A DNA stretch of 64,000 nt from Actinomucor elegans (GCA_026027325.1 JAMSLZ010000016.1:434001-498000); one strand, 5' to 3'; positions 42,894 through 56,118 are shown, numbered from the stretch's first letter. Notes: generated by a model from the sequence alone, not told the origin. A program made the numbers and translations.

Positions 42894-45071
42894 CTAAGAT
42901 GCGTATGCTTTGGATACTATTTGATCATTAAATACAAGTGGATTTGTATTACCAAATAACTTACTCAAGCCGGTAAGACATTGAGAGAGTGTGTTATGCA
43001 ATGGCTTGTCTTGTTCAAACACATAGCTAGAGTTCACAAGAACTGGACTGGAACCCGTCATACCACTCACCAACATATTGATGGCAATACCGTGGCACAT
43101 GGGATAAGCATCTATATATTGATGAATTTCTTCTGGAAGTAAGCAAGTATAACCGTATAAAAAGTCGGATTTCATAAACATGGATCCAGTATCAATCATA
43201 CTATAACGGTTTGTATCATCTAAGTTTTGGATAAAAGTGTTTTCTGTTGTGCCAGCAGCGTGCGAATTAGCCTTGAAGCCAACAATAGAGTCCATATTGT
43301 TCTTCCACACGCGATAAGCAAACTCCATATCCTCAAGTGATGGTAGAACCTAAAGAACAAGTTAGAATAGATGGATATATCCGCGCCCGCACAGACGAAT
43401 TATAAGTTACACATTATTTTGTCTTACATTCTCATCTGCCAAATACACAGCATTTGTGTTAATACCTTGGATTGGGTTAAACTTGTTGTTGATCGATTCA
43501 AATGAACCCCGAGCCACGGCCTTGATGGGTTTTCTCAATCTTAAGCTGCGTAAATAATTGGTACTCAGCACCATCTGTTTGCCTTGCTCGTCCTTTACTA
43601 CATCACCGTTAATAAAAATCTGCGCCACTTTGTTGGAAGAGGCATAGATGCGCAACACCTTTTGTAGTTGCTCCAGGTTGTTACTGGGACTAACAATGAC
43701 AGCGAATTGTTCTGTCTTGGGGTACCGACGTCCATAGGTAGGCCGAAGACGGTGATCGCAAATCGCTTCCACACGGCCTTGGTTATGCCAATCATCGTTT
43801 ATCCAAAGATCACCTGCGGCCAATTGTGCACGCATACGTCGTAAAGCACGGGTCCATAAGCCGAACAAGGGGCCGTCATAATTTTCGCGCCATTCACGCT
43901 GATGTAAAAAGTGGAAATTCCATGGCTTGGTTTCACTTGTATAATGTAGCACTTTAACAGTGTTCTTGTAGACAAAATTAGCTGCCAATGTCGAAAAATG
44001 CTATATTCCCCCCAAAAAAAAAAACGATTAGTGTACAGAAACAAAAAATGCTTTGCAAAGTGAAATACGTTACTGTAAACTTGATCATTAGATTGTAATT
44101 ACCGGGCAAGTAATTGGTGGATTGATTAAAGTAGTAATTGAGAAAACCTTGATCTCCACGGTTATAACTAGGCGCATTTTCGTATTTATTCATGATATCT
44201 TGATAAGTGCTAGCATTGGGCTCAGCTACAAAGACGCCTGTGTTGAAAACGCCGCCAATATCTATAGCAGCTGTAAATTCAGGGTATTCAAACAGTTCAT
44301 CAATTGGCTAGTATTTCAACTGTGGTTAGAAAAAAAAAACTGGCAAAAAATGTTTGAAAATTACCTGCACAACCATTGTATCTGCATCCAGAAATACAAC
44401 CTAAAATCCAAATGTAAGCTGGGTATCACAAGCAATGAATCAATATGTATACCTTTTTGTATTGAGTTAGGTTCCATAAATTCAATTTGGAGTATCGACA
44501 GGCCTTGTTAAAACCTTTTCTGCGTGCGGAAGTGGAATCCCAAGGGTACTTGATCTATTTAAAATATTTTTTTTTTTTTTGTTGAGTAAGTCAAACATAG
44601 TATTGGTTGGCTTTTTATTTTATTTTTTACTTGATCCACGTTGATTATAATGGCGCCAAGGTATTCTAGCCTCTTTCTGACAGTCGGTGTAACTTCATCT
44701 AAAACCAACACAACAATATCATGCTTTGTATTGGTTTGGTTTAAAGAATAAACAAGCACTTGCGTTGCCTCACCCTAACAAAACCGATATTAAGCAAACT
44801 AGGACTGTTCAAATTTGTCTACCTGTCTTTCATTTACCATTACATCATCGCACAAAAAGGTAACAAATGCCATCTTATCCTCTTGTAACGGTGGCGGTAA
44901 CACGTCCTGGCTCATGTTTGACACATTCTCTATCGAGGCTTGCTCTAAAGAAGAAGGCGAATTGAATGTGGTGGCCGAGAATGAGGTCTTTCGATGAAAA
45001 AGATAAATAAAAAATGTGATGGACACTAGACCTAATACCAGTCTCCAACTCTTTTTGTTCATAGTATACAT
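42894..45071 (-). CDS. GT8-GT64 fusion glycosyltransferase, Golgi type II membrane protein
   Basis: Seven exons (45071-44823, 44774-44631, 44554-44453, 44400-44365, 44307-44074, 44000-43428, 43349-42894) encode 597 residues. Residues 11-27 are a signal anchor (LVLGLVSITFFIYLF). Residues about 65-290 are a glycogenin-like GT8 domain: KMAFVTFLCDD, DxD in VVFLDADTMVV (Asp170, Asp172), FNTGVFV, GDQGF (Asp229) and HYTSETKPW (His274). Its catalytic set is intact. Residues about 353-590 are an exostosin-type GT64 domain: FAVIVSPSNN, VLPSLEDMEFAYRVWKNN, SIVGFKANSH, YSMIDTGSMF and INMLVSGMTG. In the GT64 half the family's DDD metal motif reads Asp444-Glu-Asn and the usual acidic pair in CEDIAMN reads CHGIAIN (residues 531-537), so it may be non-catalytic or divergent. 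Its 3' end converges with MED17, 97 bases apart. Substrates are unknown; protein or cell-wall glycan elongation is inferred. Confidence 0.88.
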
Positions 45072-45167
45072 TGGATTATAACTTTAATAAGTAAAAAAAG
45101 GAAAATAAAAGAAAAAGAAGGAATCTAATAATAAAAAAAAGGCCGCTTTCTACTAAATATACAGAAC

Positions 45168-46260
45168 CTATTCATCAACCGCCATGGCATCCTTCAGCAT
45201 TTGAGGTTCATCCTTTCTTAGTCGCTTTCGGATTTGCATGATATAGCCAATAGTAGACAAGGACACAATGATACCAATTACCGACAAGGTCGAGTTACTC
45301 AGCACCACCACCGTATCAATATCAAACGTCAAGACATAATACAGTTTCAATCCAAACTCGAGTTCCAAAATCACAACATTAATGGCTGTCAAAAGTCTAA
45401 AATGAAACCGACAAAAGGCCGAGTGGTGCCAGTAAAAATCCATGCGTTTTTGGGGAGGTTTATCTGAAAAATGAACAGGCTCCATTGGAATTAGATCGCT
45501 GGCGAGATAATAAAGAATGGGTTTTAATACAAATGATTTGTACTTGATAGGCAATAGAGTAATAGCACATATGATCCCCACTGCAGCCGTCCTATATACA
45601 AAATGAATGATTAAAAAAAACACAATAGCATAGATGATTTTTTTTTCTTTTTACACAAAAGATTCTCGCATCAATAGCATTTTGGGATCACCATTCAATA
45701 CAGCAAGGATAACAGACAAGATAAACCCTATACAAGAAATATAATTTAGCTAAGAATATATATATATCTTTATACAAAGCCAATTAAACTATACCAAATA
45801 TAACAGCTACACCTATCGAGTCGATACGTTTCATAAAGATAGCTTGTACAATCACAGAGATAATCGTAGGTGTACTGGATAACACCAAGGCCCAAACAGC
45901 AGGCAAATGTGATTTGAGGATGTAATACAATGCTATAGGTATTGCTGCGTTCATAATCACAATATAGGCTATGCGTCGAAAGACCATCCATCGTCGTTTC
46001 TTTTTCGTCATTATCGAATCTGCTGTTTCATCCTCCAATATCATGCGTTCTCCTATACTGCTATCTATACTAGCACTGCTTTTATGTTGGGTGTCTTGAT
46101 AACTGGGTGGGTATTTTTGTAGGCGCATAGATTGGTCATCTTCCCCTATGACAGTTGCAGTTTTGTTGGTAGATGAAGAGATTGATTGCGTTGAGTACTC
46201 TTGCTCTAGCTCTGAAAACGTACGATGCGCGCTTAGCGTGGCTGTATGTGGTATTGACAT
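45168..46260 (-). CDS. VC0807-like multipass membrane protein
   Basis: Three exons (46260-45795, 45727-45655, 45591-45168) encode 320 residues. A 90-residue hydrophilic, Ser/Thr-rich cytosolic N-terminus precedes about six membrane spans: residues about 97-114 (AYIVIMNAAIPIALYYIL), 120-140, 148-165, 175-195 and two in the C-terminal third (LTAINVVILELEFGLKLYYV, VVVLSNSTLSVIGIIVSLST). The pattern PIALYYILKSHLPAVWALVL then STPTIIS, RIDSIG, SVILAVLNGDPKMLLMRESF and TAAVGIICAITLL closely follows the bacterial VC0807/DUF3159-type family, whose function is not established. Fungal homologues of this kind are known as uncharacterised proteins. It lies 97 bases upstream of the glycosyltransferase in the same orientation. 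A TATATA-containing element near 46352 on the minus strand may be its promoter. Confidence 0.75.
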
Positions 46261-46569
46261 GAAAATGATGATAAGAGTAAGTAAAAGAAAAGAGAATCAT
46301 TTATGAAAGTGTACTGGCCGATTAATCTATTAGCAAGTCTAGTTTTAAAGGGCTATATAAAAGGGAGGAATGTTGGTTACTTTCCAATGCGTACTTGAAG
46401 TTATTGGGCATAGAAAACTGTAAGTTTTTTTTTTTCTTTTTTCATTTTTTTCTTTTTTTCGCTTTATCCCGTTTCCTGTGCCGAAATACTATAGTACAGA
46501 AAGAGGATGATTTATTTCTATGCTTCAAAGAGGAGGAGGGGTATTGATATGTACAAATAGGAGTTCTAT

Positions 46570-47577
46570 CTAAGTCGACAACTGCTGAATCAAAGCAGAC
46601 TTCCATTTGATATAATCATTGTATCGTTTTGTCTGCTGATAATCTTGATGGTCAATCATGGAAGCAATGCCTGATTTTGGTTTGGATGGTTTCGCTGGCA
46701 CTGCAGCTGTAGTTTCGCTAGCAGCTGTTCTTTTTCTCTTTGATCCTGCGATAGGTTTCTTCGTTTTGATCTCTGCATCATCGCCATTATCCTCTTCAGT
46801 CTTGTTTCCACCTCTTCTTGCTCGTTTTGGCTTCGTTGATTTATCCTTGAATTCCGTCAGCTTCTTTGCACTGGTCGATTGCACTAATTTGATACTCTTG
46901 TTCAATTCAGATGTACTACAAGCACACAGACTATGAAGCTTCGTTTTATTCAAATTATCCTATTTTTTTTTATACATGTAAGTCATCGTCATTTGTGTGT
47001 GTGTATGCGCGTCATATGAGCTTTTTTTTCTTACCCCAAATGCCTTTGCACAACAAAACATGATGGCACCTTTCCAGCAAGGCAACTCTAGTTCCTTTTG
47101 TGCATTGATACGTTTTGCACCTGTAAATTGGTTTTGGTAGCTTGTCGAAAAGTCTTGCCATAACTCTTTTACGGGGCCCAACATGGTAGAGGAACCTAAC
47201 GCCACGGCTAACGTGTCGAATGTGACGGTAGGTTGGATATTGAGCTGCTGGCGTACGTTACTAAGTACTGATTCGTAAACTGAAGCGGTACAACCTGCTA
47301 ACTGAACGCCTAATTTCATATCCCAGTCATAATATTTCAAACTAGACAAATAGTATTGATGAATTACATGTTTTGACGAAAATGCAAGAAGCATTTTTTT
47401 TTTCTACCTTTCATAAGCAAGTTGAATGCAAATGACACTTTTCAAATTAGGACCTTTAGCGAATAATTTGGAAGGCAGGTTGGAGAGTTGGCCTTGGAAC
47501 TGCTCTGCTCTTTGCTTAACTTTGGATTCGTCTTCCAAGTTGAGTCTCTCAAGACAATGTGCGATTGGGTTTGCCAT
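46570..47577 (-). CDS. ORC6: Origin recognition complex subunit 6
   Basis: Three exons (47577-47408, 47341-47035, 46959-46570) encode 288 residues. Orc6 is a TFIIB-like subunit of ORC required to load MCM helicase at replication origins. The N-terminal cyclin-box fold shows MANPIAHCLERLNLEDESKV, FAKGPNLKSVICIQLAYES and DMKLGVQLAGCTASVYESVL; the second fold shows LPCWKGAIMFCCAKAFGDN then KTKLHSLCACSTSELNKSIK. A basic, Ser/Thr-rich linker (KPKRARRGGNKTEED, then KKPIAGSKRKRT) is a likely nuclear signal and regulatory region. The C-terminal helix RYNDYIKWKSALIQQL matches the YxxWK motif that tethers Orc6 to Orc3. All three junctions are in frame. Length is close to animal Orc6 (about 250) rather than to the longer budding yeast protein. 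Confidence 0.9.
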
Positions 47578-49364
47578 GTGTTGATTTAGAAAGTGGCTTT
47601 AGTTAGGTGTACAAAGGCTATTGACTGCTAATCATAGTAAATTTTTATGCTGTGTTGGTGCCTGTTAGAATATACCTTACTATGATTGGTTTGCGGTGAA
47701 TGAATACGTGGATCATCATCACCATCATCATCATCATCAAAAGAAAAACTTATTCGAAATCCAGCTCTACTTTAACGCGATCTTTACATAGTATATGCGT
47801 AGGAAGCAAGCAAGATGTATTGATATTATTTGTACAATACTATATTATGTATTAGTTTATTTATTAATTACATCGTATTTCTGTAAAACTAGAAAGTTAA
47901 TTTTGATAAAAAACGAAAAGAATTGAATCTTAATCTAACGATGATACTTTGAATATTTTGTAACGATAAAAATATATTAAAAATGTAGCTATACACTCTC
48001 AGATCTCCTCAGTTTATATATTTAGAAATTATTCTTCTACAATACAATTTTAATTATCCATAAAAATATAATCGATATTTGAATTGTAGCCTTTAGACAT
48101 TGTCTGTCGTTTTTTTTTTTTTAAAAAAAAAAACGCTACATTCCTTGATGGAATCTGATTTAATGTTGTTTTTGATGATCAATATATGATCTGAATGAAG
48201 TATTATTTAAATAAATTATTGCGGTTATGTTACATTTTAGTTACTTGGTTGCAAATACAGCATTTTTAGGAGGTAAATGTAATAATCAATAAATCTTTCA
48301 GCAGATTTTGGCCAAATGTCGCGCATTGGATAAAGAGAACATGCCCATATTGAATTATTTTATTTATCCCAGTATCTGTTTCATTGAAATACAGTAAGTG
48401 TACTATACTTGTTGATGATTAACAGTGGATTGTATACCAACCTATCAAATAATACCAAATCATCTATAGATTTCTTGATCAATCTCTGTTTAATGCCACA
48501 CTTGATAAATAATTTATATTAAGAATGAGCTTCAGTACCTATTATTGCTTTTACTTAACGAAGATACAGTGCTTATATTTCAGTTATAGATTAGCAAGCT
48601 TCTATACACATTTTGTATAATATAATACGCGTTTAATCTTTCTTGGGTGTCAATGCTTTCTTTTCATAGGTTGGTAGTTGCTACTCGCCACACCTATATT
48701 CATTTTGACTGAAGAAAGCTCATGACATGTGTAAAGAATCAAGGTTCAGAGAAGTAATGAATAGAAAAGAATATCTTTTTTTTTTGTTTAAGACAAATGG
48801 ACATGGCACTCTCCCATTACTGTGCTTTTAACATGAATTTTAATAAACCCATGTCATTCAATAAATTGAAAGGGTGAATCCAAAGAAGCCTCAGCTAAAT
48901 GATGGGAGGATGCCTCCAAAAAATCTCTGACATAAGATTTCGGTCAACGGCAAAACTATTGAAGGATTCAGTGAAGAGAAGAGCTGGCTTAATGTTTAGT
49001 GGCGATAATTTCATGAAAGCAAAAAAAAAAAAAAAAAAAAAAAAATTGAATGAAAAGATAAAAGTCAAAACAAGACGGATAGAAGAATAAGAAGAATAGC
49101 AATCTGTGGGTATGTAATTTTTCTGTACTGTAGTAAAAGTCATCACCAATCACTACTTGCATCAATCAACGAATAATAACACATTTGATGATGGATTATA
49201 TGTGTTCTTTGTAAAAATCCCCAGTCATGCTGTTTACAATATTATTGAGCTCAAGGCGTCTAGGTAAGGTAAAGAAAAATAAATATTCATTTAACCTAAT
49301 AAAGGCTACAAAATGTAACAAAAATATACATATCGTTCTAGATTAAGCTCTACCGGATACAGAA

Positions 49365-49440
49365 GTTCATTCTAAGCACAATATATTAGTTTGAGTCACA
49401 TTGGACCGAGATGATTAATCGAGAGATCTACAAATTATTA
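49365..49440 (+). repeat. Dispersed repeat copy
   Basis: It contains AGTTCATTCTAAGCACAATA, GAGTCACATTGGACCGAGAT and then CGAGAGATCTAC, in the same order as the other copies. Confidence 0.65.
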
Positions 49441-52227
49441 AACCCCGTTTATATGAAATAAACTTAATCATTAATTAGCAAGCGCCTTACCCTGATCGAC
49501 CCATGTGGACCGACCATTTGAAATTAAATATTTCAGTAATAAGAACTTTTTTTGTGATACAACTTAAACAAATGAATAGTGGTAATTGTTTACTGTATAT
49601 ATATATATCTTCTAGCCTTTATACAACGAATATTTACAGAATTAATGATTGATGTGTAAAAGCACTTTTTCAAAAAATTAGGTTGTCCTGTTGAGGCCGA
49701 TTCTTTCATAGAACCTATACAGACTAAAGTTAAACTTTTTCAAGGTTAGTTCTATATTATCCGATAGTGCTACTTGTGATCATCAATTTGATTTATCACA
49801 TTTCATAAAAGTATCAAAGCGATGATATAGGTAGCAATTATTGGACAACCAGTCATAGGACTTGTAAATACAGCTGCATTCAACTTTGTATTACTTGGGC
49901 CATCTTCCACACAAGTATGGCACGTAAATATGTGGCATTTGCTGCTATTTACTTCTTTCTTTGGGATATTGCAGCTGTCTTCAACGTTTTTTCAGATCAT
50001 TAAATTCTAAGACGGCTATCTTGATCTTCAGCTATCAGATCAGACATCGATCGAAGCAATAATTGTGTATTGACAATGGCGCTTCGACTCAATATAATTG
50101 AGATCATTTATTATAAAAAAAAACGAATATCATTAGAGGTTGAATTAGCTCGTTGGTATATACGTCGAGAAATCTTGATACAGGTAGGAAGAGGACATGC
50201 TATAGATAACAATACCTTTATGATCTACTATGCAGTGACTAATTGTAATGACAGTGAAAAAAGCGCATCCACATTAAATCCTCTTTTAAAACTACGTCCC
50301 TCCAGATTCGCCAGCACATGTTACATGAGCATTTATGTTTGAAATAACGATGAGATGGACTGATCCATAAGTACAGAACGCAAAAAGCGCTCATAAGGGA
50401 ACGCTCCCATCTAATTACCATATTGAAGGACGCTCTTTTATACTTTTATACACTGCTTTTAACTAGGCAACAGTAATCATAAACAGCATTTGCAGTTCAG
50501 TTAGAGTAATTAAGAAGACCAATCCTATCATAATATGACCATTTGTAAATTGCTCCAGAAAAATGGTCCTTGATAGTTTTCAGGTAAGTTATCTCGGCCC
50601 TCACCTGAATAAAACTATTATTGATGACATTGTCACTTGTCTGAGATTTCAAATATTTGATATCTCGCATCAATGATCAAGTGGATAGCACGAATCTCTT
50701 TAGAGGTGGTTATGTGCATTACTTTATTTATTTATCAAATTACATGTTTATGTCTGACCTTTCAAGTTCAAGAATTATTTCAGTCGTAATTTACCTTCAA
50801 TTATGCTACCATTTCGTTATTTTCAATATAATATTCTTTCATTGAACAACCTACAGTTTCTGCAATATGACATACGTATAACTCTGTTAGTTACTTGTAT
50901 CTTGGTTATATCAACAGTACAATAACATGGTATCAACTAAGCCTCCTGATACCATGCAATTATATGATACCTAACATATCTCAATTTGTACAATAGAAGA
51001 TTCTTGATATTTCTTTTGAATTTATGCAGTAGGAGGCAACCTCATGTTCTGTAAGATTCTATTCCTATTGTCCCTTTATTATTAGTTTAGAAAACCAAAA
51101 CCTTTATAATATTTCCTTTTGTTTCTTTTTAAATGGATTGAAACTACTCATTTATTCCAATGCATATATATAATAAAAATAGGATTTAGTAATTAAATTG
51201 TAAGTTGAAAGAAATGTAAATAAAGGATACAAAAAACTAAGAAAGGTATACCTTTTTTTAATAGAGAGGAGAATATCTTTGGTTTTATTTATACATTTTC
51301 ATATTGTATTGAGGGAACAAGAAGGCAAGCTCTTATATTACTAGTTGATTTAACTAACAGCTGTGTTGCTCTATCACAGAGAACTTCTGACACTTGACTG
51401 GAAGAACAAATTTGAAAAACCATGCAAAGAAACTTAGTTCACCATCAGAATAATATCATCAAAACTAATTTTCGATCAGGATATAATAATATTTGACATT
51501 AGAACCAATCTAATATATTATGAAAAATGAAACCTTCAGTTATTTAATACATATTATTAAAGCTTTGCATGTCTTTGTTTATTGGAGCGAAGCAAAAGCT
51601 CAAACAAAAACTTGGATGGAATGAAACGCCTCTCCCCTCTTTCTCCACCTGGAGGCCCGCATCCCCCCCCCAGAAGATCCTCAAAGGACAACGGTGAATG
51701 AGCGAGCAAATGACCAGCTAGTTTATTTAATAATGCTAGGAGTCTTATTTCCGAAAGATATTTACCGAAAAAAACGGAATGTAAATAATATGATGAAGAT
51801 AACTAGGGATCTGAGCCGAATGAACGCACTCCTAGTCACATTTACACCTAAATTAAGAATCGAAGTCAATCGTAGCAACCCACTAAAAGAGAATCTTGAA
51901 AGAGGGCGAATTATTTACTTATGAATTGGTAAATATATTTTGCTTTAGATTACTACTAAAAGATACAATGTCGCCAGCACCAAATGGAAGTTTTCAAAAG
52001 CATTTGGTAATACAATCAATGGTTTAGCTAGTTCCAAATAACAATTTAATCAAGCTCAAATAGCGGTTTTATGTCCAGCAATATAAAATGAGCACTATGT
52101 TTTTTTATTTTTTTACGAAAATGGATAAGGCAATATCAGAGATGAATATGGAAAAGATGCAATAGATGGAGAAGTAAATTTTGACCTTTTCAATAATATG
52201 TTTTTAATTATGTTAAATTTTTATAAA

Positions 52228-53338
52228 ATGTCTCGAAAACCAATTTCGAAGCAACCTATTGTGAATTTGCAGAAGTCTGCTGAAGGAGTGGAAGCTGAAG
52301 AAAAAAACAAAAAAATAAAAATAGAAATAAAAGTATCTATTCGGATAAACAGCGCATTTTATTTTATTTAACAGAATTAATCCATGCAAGACAGTTCCCT
52401 CGGGTACTCTTCACTCTCAATTATAGCCTATGTATTAAATCAGAATAAGTTCATACTCGAATCAATTTGCACAATCAAGTGTTGAAGAAGAATACACCAA
52501 AAATATGCAAAAGAGATTGGCTAATAAATGCTTGAATCAAATCGCTGTTGCTTTCACTTTTTTAGAAACATGCTTGAACCAGAAATTTGAGAATTTACCT
52601 TCTTGGATATGGACATATGAAAAGAATGAAATAAATACAAAAGAGGAGAACAAAGCAATCGAACTGACACAGTATGCGTTGGCAGATTATCATGCCAATA
52701 ATCGATTATCTCACCCCTCTTAATACCAATGAGCAAACACCATTCTGCCAATATCATATTTATTTTCAAGTATTTTAATGCCGATCATGGCCTTACGACT
52801 TCCATCTGGTAGGCGATATTTTTTAAGATTAAATTATGAAAGATTATTGAACACATGTTTAGGTGTGAAAGAGGACTGAGGTCAAATAAGCTTCTTGCAC
52901 TTCATTTGGCGGATGCGAACGAAAAGCTCAATAGAAAACTTGTGGATAGTATTGACTTTATTCGAGATAATAGAGAAATAATTCAATTGAATCATCTGGG
53001 TGAGATACCTATTTCAGGTCTTTAAAATAATGGTACTTTGGCTTCTACTTACATATTATCAGATAAAAATAGGAATTTGTTGAACAAAGAAGCACTATTA
53101 TGTTTTCGAATTAGAATGACAGGAAACACTGGATAAAAATCTTTGTATTGGTTTTCAAATTGAGGATAATCAATGGATTTGGAGTTTATTATTTTAAAAA
53201 ATGTAGCACACTCATTTCAAAGGAGTGCTTGCATCAAAAAGAGATTTTAAACAAAATACTCGATAATAAACAAGTTGGATTGGAACACGTCAAGGAAGTG
53301 GATACATTAAAACACAGAATGGGTTTAGAATAATGCAT
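52228..53338 (+). pseudogene. Possible decayed or unresolved multi-exon gene
   Basis: Several protein-like segments occur in order on the plus strand but not in one splice-consistent frame: MSRKPISKQPIVNLQKSAEG (from 52228), SSVEEEYTKNMQKRLANKCL then FTFLETCLNQKFENLPSWIW (about 52480-52610), RSNKLLALHLADANEKLNRK (about 52877-52936), and KEVDTLKHRMGLE (near 53330). The central segments are helical and charged with few stops, more gene-like than the surrounding DNA. No family is recognised and several junctions lack consistent phase. Either it is decayed or it is a real gene whose exons I cannot resolve. Confidence 0.3.
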
Positions 53339-55797
53339 ACCTATTTCTACTTAGCTTTTTTTTTATTCCACTATTTATCCTTCGTATATTACATATATAT
53401 ATATACCAGCTACAAGTAATCTTACACTACGGTTCATAATCACTAATCAAATAAGTGAATTATAGTATCAAACGTTTATAGTTCTCGTTGTTTAAAATAG
53501 CATACTCAAGGTATCTTGACACATGATGAATAAGCACTTTTTTATTTCATTCTCTCATCAAATTTAAATCCTTTAGACAGCTATAGTCTATTACTAAAGC
53601 AAATAATAAAAAGATACATTTGATACTATTAAATTCTCTAAGACTTTGAATGTTTCTCTGATTTATCTCAATTACAAAAATATTTTGAAACCCAAAGGGC
53701 GGCATAAATACTTTTCAAATAGGATCACTCCTCAAATGTATCTACTGAGTGTTTTAAGATAATAGTAACCTCTTGTATGTTTGTATCCAAGTCCTCGGAA
53801 ATCGGTTCTTACTCTGGTCTAATAAACGTTAACTTTTCTAAATGAAATGGGTCTATGTCTTCTGCCTAACCCATAATAGTATTCTCTTTTCCGTTGAAAA
53901 TTCTTCATAGACCATCTTTGTAAAAGAAATAAATACTCATTTATGTTTTATTGTTAAATTATAGAAAAAACATAACTACTGTTTGACTTTGCGACTACTG
54001 TATTTGCTAGTTAACTGAACAACAGTAAATTATATATACACTTGATTCAATGACCTGTAGATCTACCAGTCAATTTAGGTTTATGCTGAATATAATACGT
54101 AATTCTTGCTTGGAATGAACCGCTGCATTTACCCAATTTTTGTCTGTTTTACGCAAGAAATTTTTACAATCAACTAGATGTAAAGATTGGAAACGTACAA
54201 TATTCCAAACGAAACAAAAATCGACGATACATATGTACTGACAAAACGACTATTCTATCTTGATGGTAATCCAGCATAAGCTGAAGTAGCATTAAATTAA
54301 ACGCTTATATTTTCCATGTTAGTGATTATAGTAATATTGTTTTTATATATTGTGCAAATAAAACTGACACTATTAGTATCACCAGCACTACAGCCAGCGG
54401 AGCCATTTGAACTGAATCTGGTATAACCTCAACCTCTGTTACCATCATATCTGACGTTTCTATCCCAAATTATATATAACATCGTCACAAAATCATCATC
54501 ACCCTGTCTTTTGTTGTCGAATTTATTCTTATGGCTGTTGTTGGTGTGTTTCGTTTCCTTATTCATATTAATAAGATGATGGCTGCTATATCCACAAGAG
54601 TAAGATCACTGTCATAGAATTCCTGTCTTTAATCGCAATTTTTTGTAATTGGAATGAATATCATAAAAACAAAGATTATCATTATCATAATGATGAATTT
54701 GCTCCTTTTTTAAATGTATAGCCAAATTTGATTTAGCAATACTTTTTTTTTTGATTGACTTTCGGAATGAATAAATTACAAGTTACCCACCAATAGGAAT
54801 TCGGACTTGGGTTTATGATGTCAAAGAAATGCGCGTCTTTTGGTAATCTAATAACAATGAAAATATATGCGATACTTAAAAAGTATATTAATACAACCTA
54901 TACAAAATTCAATTGAGCATCAAATGTGGTAAAAACAACAGTGTTATATATACATGAGTCTACTGAATTCAATCCTCGCTGCAGATAGTATAAGCTTAGC
55001 TTCATTTTCAATACATTGCTTATAAATAGAACTTTCTTTCTCAGTGTTCTAGAAAAGCAGAAGCGCAGCCATGGATCCGATGTGAAATATATCTACTTGG
55101 CGTGCACCATATAAGCTCAGTATCCATTTTAATCTTTCTGGCTCGGTGGTACAAAGTTTTGATAAGCCAGCGCGTTATCGCAAGTAATGGTGTTTTCATT
55201 ATCAGGAATGCTAGGTTTTTACTTGTTTCATCTTTTAGGTTTTGAAACATAAAGATATAATACAATAGCCAAGGTTTATAATACGCATGACAAGTCCTTA
55301 ATTGGCCATGGTTACAGACAACGAAACAATAGATGATGTTTGTGACATAGTAACACGCGCACGCACGTTTAATACAATGTAGAGCAATAGTACTAAATGA
55401 TCATAGTTTGTTAATTCATATCTAGCGACACGCATGCATCAATAGGTTCGCCGATTCAAACTAGCACAGTTATATACTACCCAATTCAAATTGTTTGCTT
55501 GCATGTAAGTATATTTTGATGGATATACTATAAAGCTTAATTGAAATATTTCGCATCATGAGTCTCAGCTTGTATCGTTTGGGTTTCAGTGATCTCTTGA
55601 CGCCTAGAGAATATAGATGCCCAATGGCTGGAATTTAATATAGCTCAATTAGTGATGTTAAACCGCATGAGTATCCGTGCGTCTACAGGACATGGTAGGT
55701 ATCTCTTGAAGAACTCAGTCATTTGGGGCAGAATGATATAAAAGAATCGAGCAAATAGACATATAAGCCAACTAAAAATTATCTATTTAATCTTGTT

Positions 55798-56010
55798 ATG
55801 CCACCCGACAGAAATGCAAGACGTTTGCCCCTTCCGCGTCCTTATCCGGCCCCTACTGCTTCTGCTTCGATTGATTCAACAGCATATAGCCATACTGCCA
55901 ATAATTCTAAAATACTGTATTCCCAATGCAAAAACGCTGCCAATGATGATATCACCAATATCACCAATAGCCATCAAAGTATATTCAACGATTTAGACCT
56001 TATAGATTAG
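55798..56010 (+). CDS. Short ORF, uncharacterised
   Basis: A 70-codon ATG frame: MPPDRNARRLPLPRPYPAPT then Ser/Thr/Asn-rich sequence ending in NDLDLID. Pro/Arg-rich start, no hydrophobic span. Codon usage is moderately gene-like and the next gene is in the same orientation. A second overlapping frame (55793-55996) is probably its shadow. No family recognised. Confidence 0.35.
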   Translation: MPPDRNARRLPLPRPYPAPTASASIDSTAYSHTANNSKILYSQCKNAANDDITNITNSHQSIFNDLDLID

Positions 56011-56118
56011 TATATCAGCTCCTTTATATTAAGCTCCTATGTATTTTAACCTAACCAATTTACTATGCCTCCATTATTATATTATGTCTATGAATAAATG
56101 CATTTCTTATGAAAATTC

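Larger units (their letters stand above)
47578..55797. other. Gene desert
   Basis: About 8.2 kb with no convincing gene. It contains a CAT microsatellite (about 47712-47740), a perfect T13A12 palindrome at 48110-48134, an A-rich tract (about 49021-49045), one dispersed-repeat copy at 49365-49440, and weak copies near 50030-50060 and (reverse) 54050-54090. Frames at 50070-50342, 51694-51924 and 52505-52723 lack recognisable domains; the last may belong to a decayed gene described separately. Composition is uniformly AT-rich. Confidence 0.55.

Noticed and set aside
50070..50342. 90-codon plus-strand frame in the desert
   Set aside because: No domain or promoter, and the surrounding sequence is non-coding in character.
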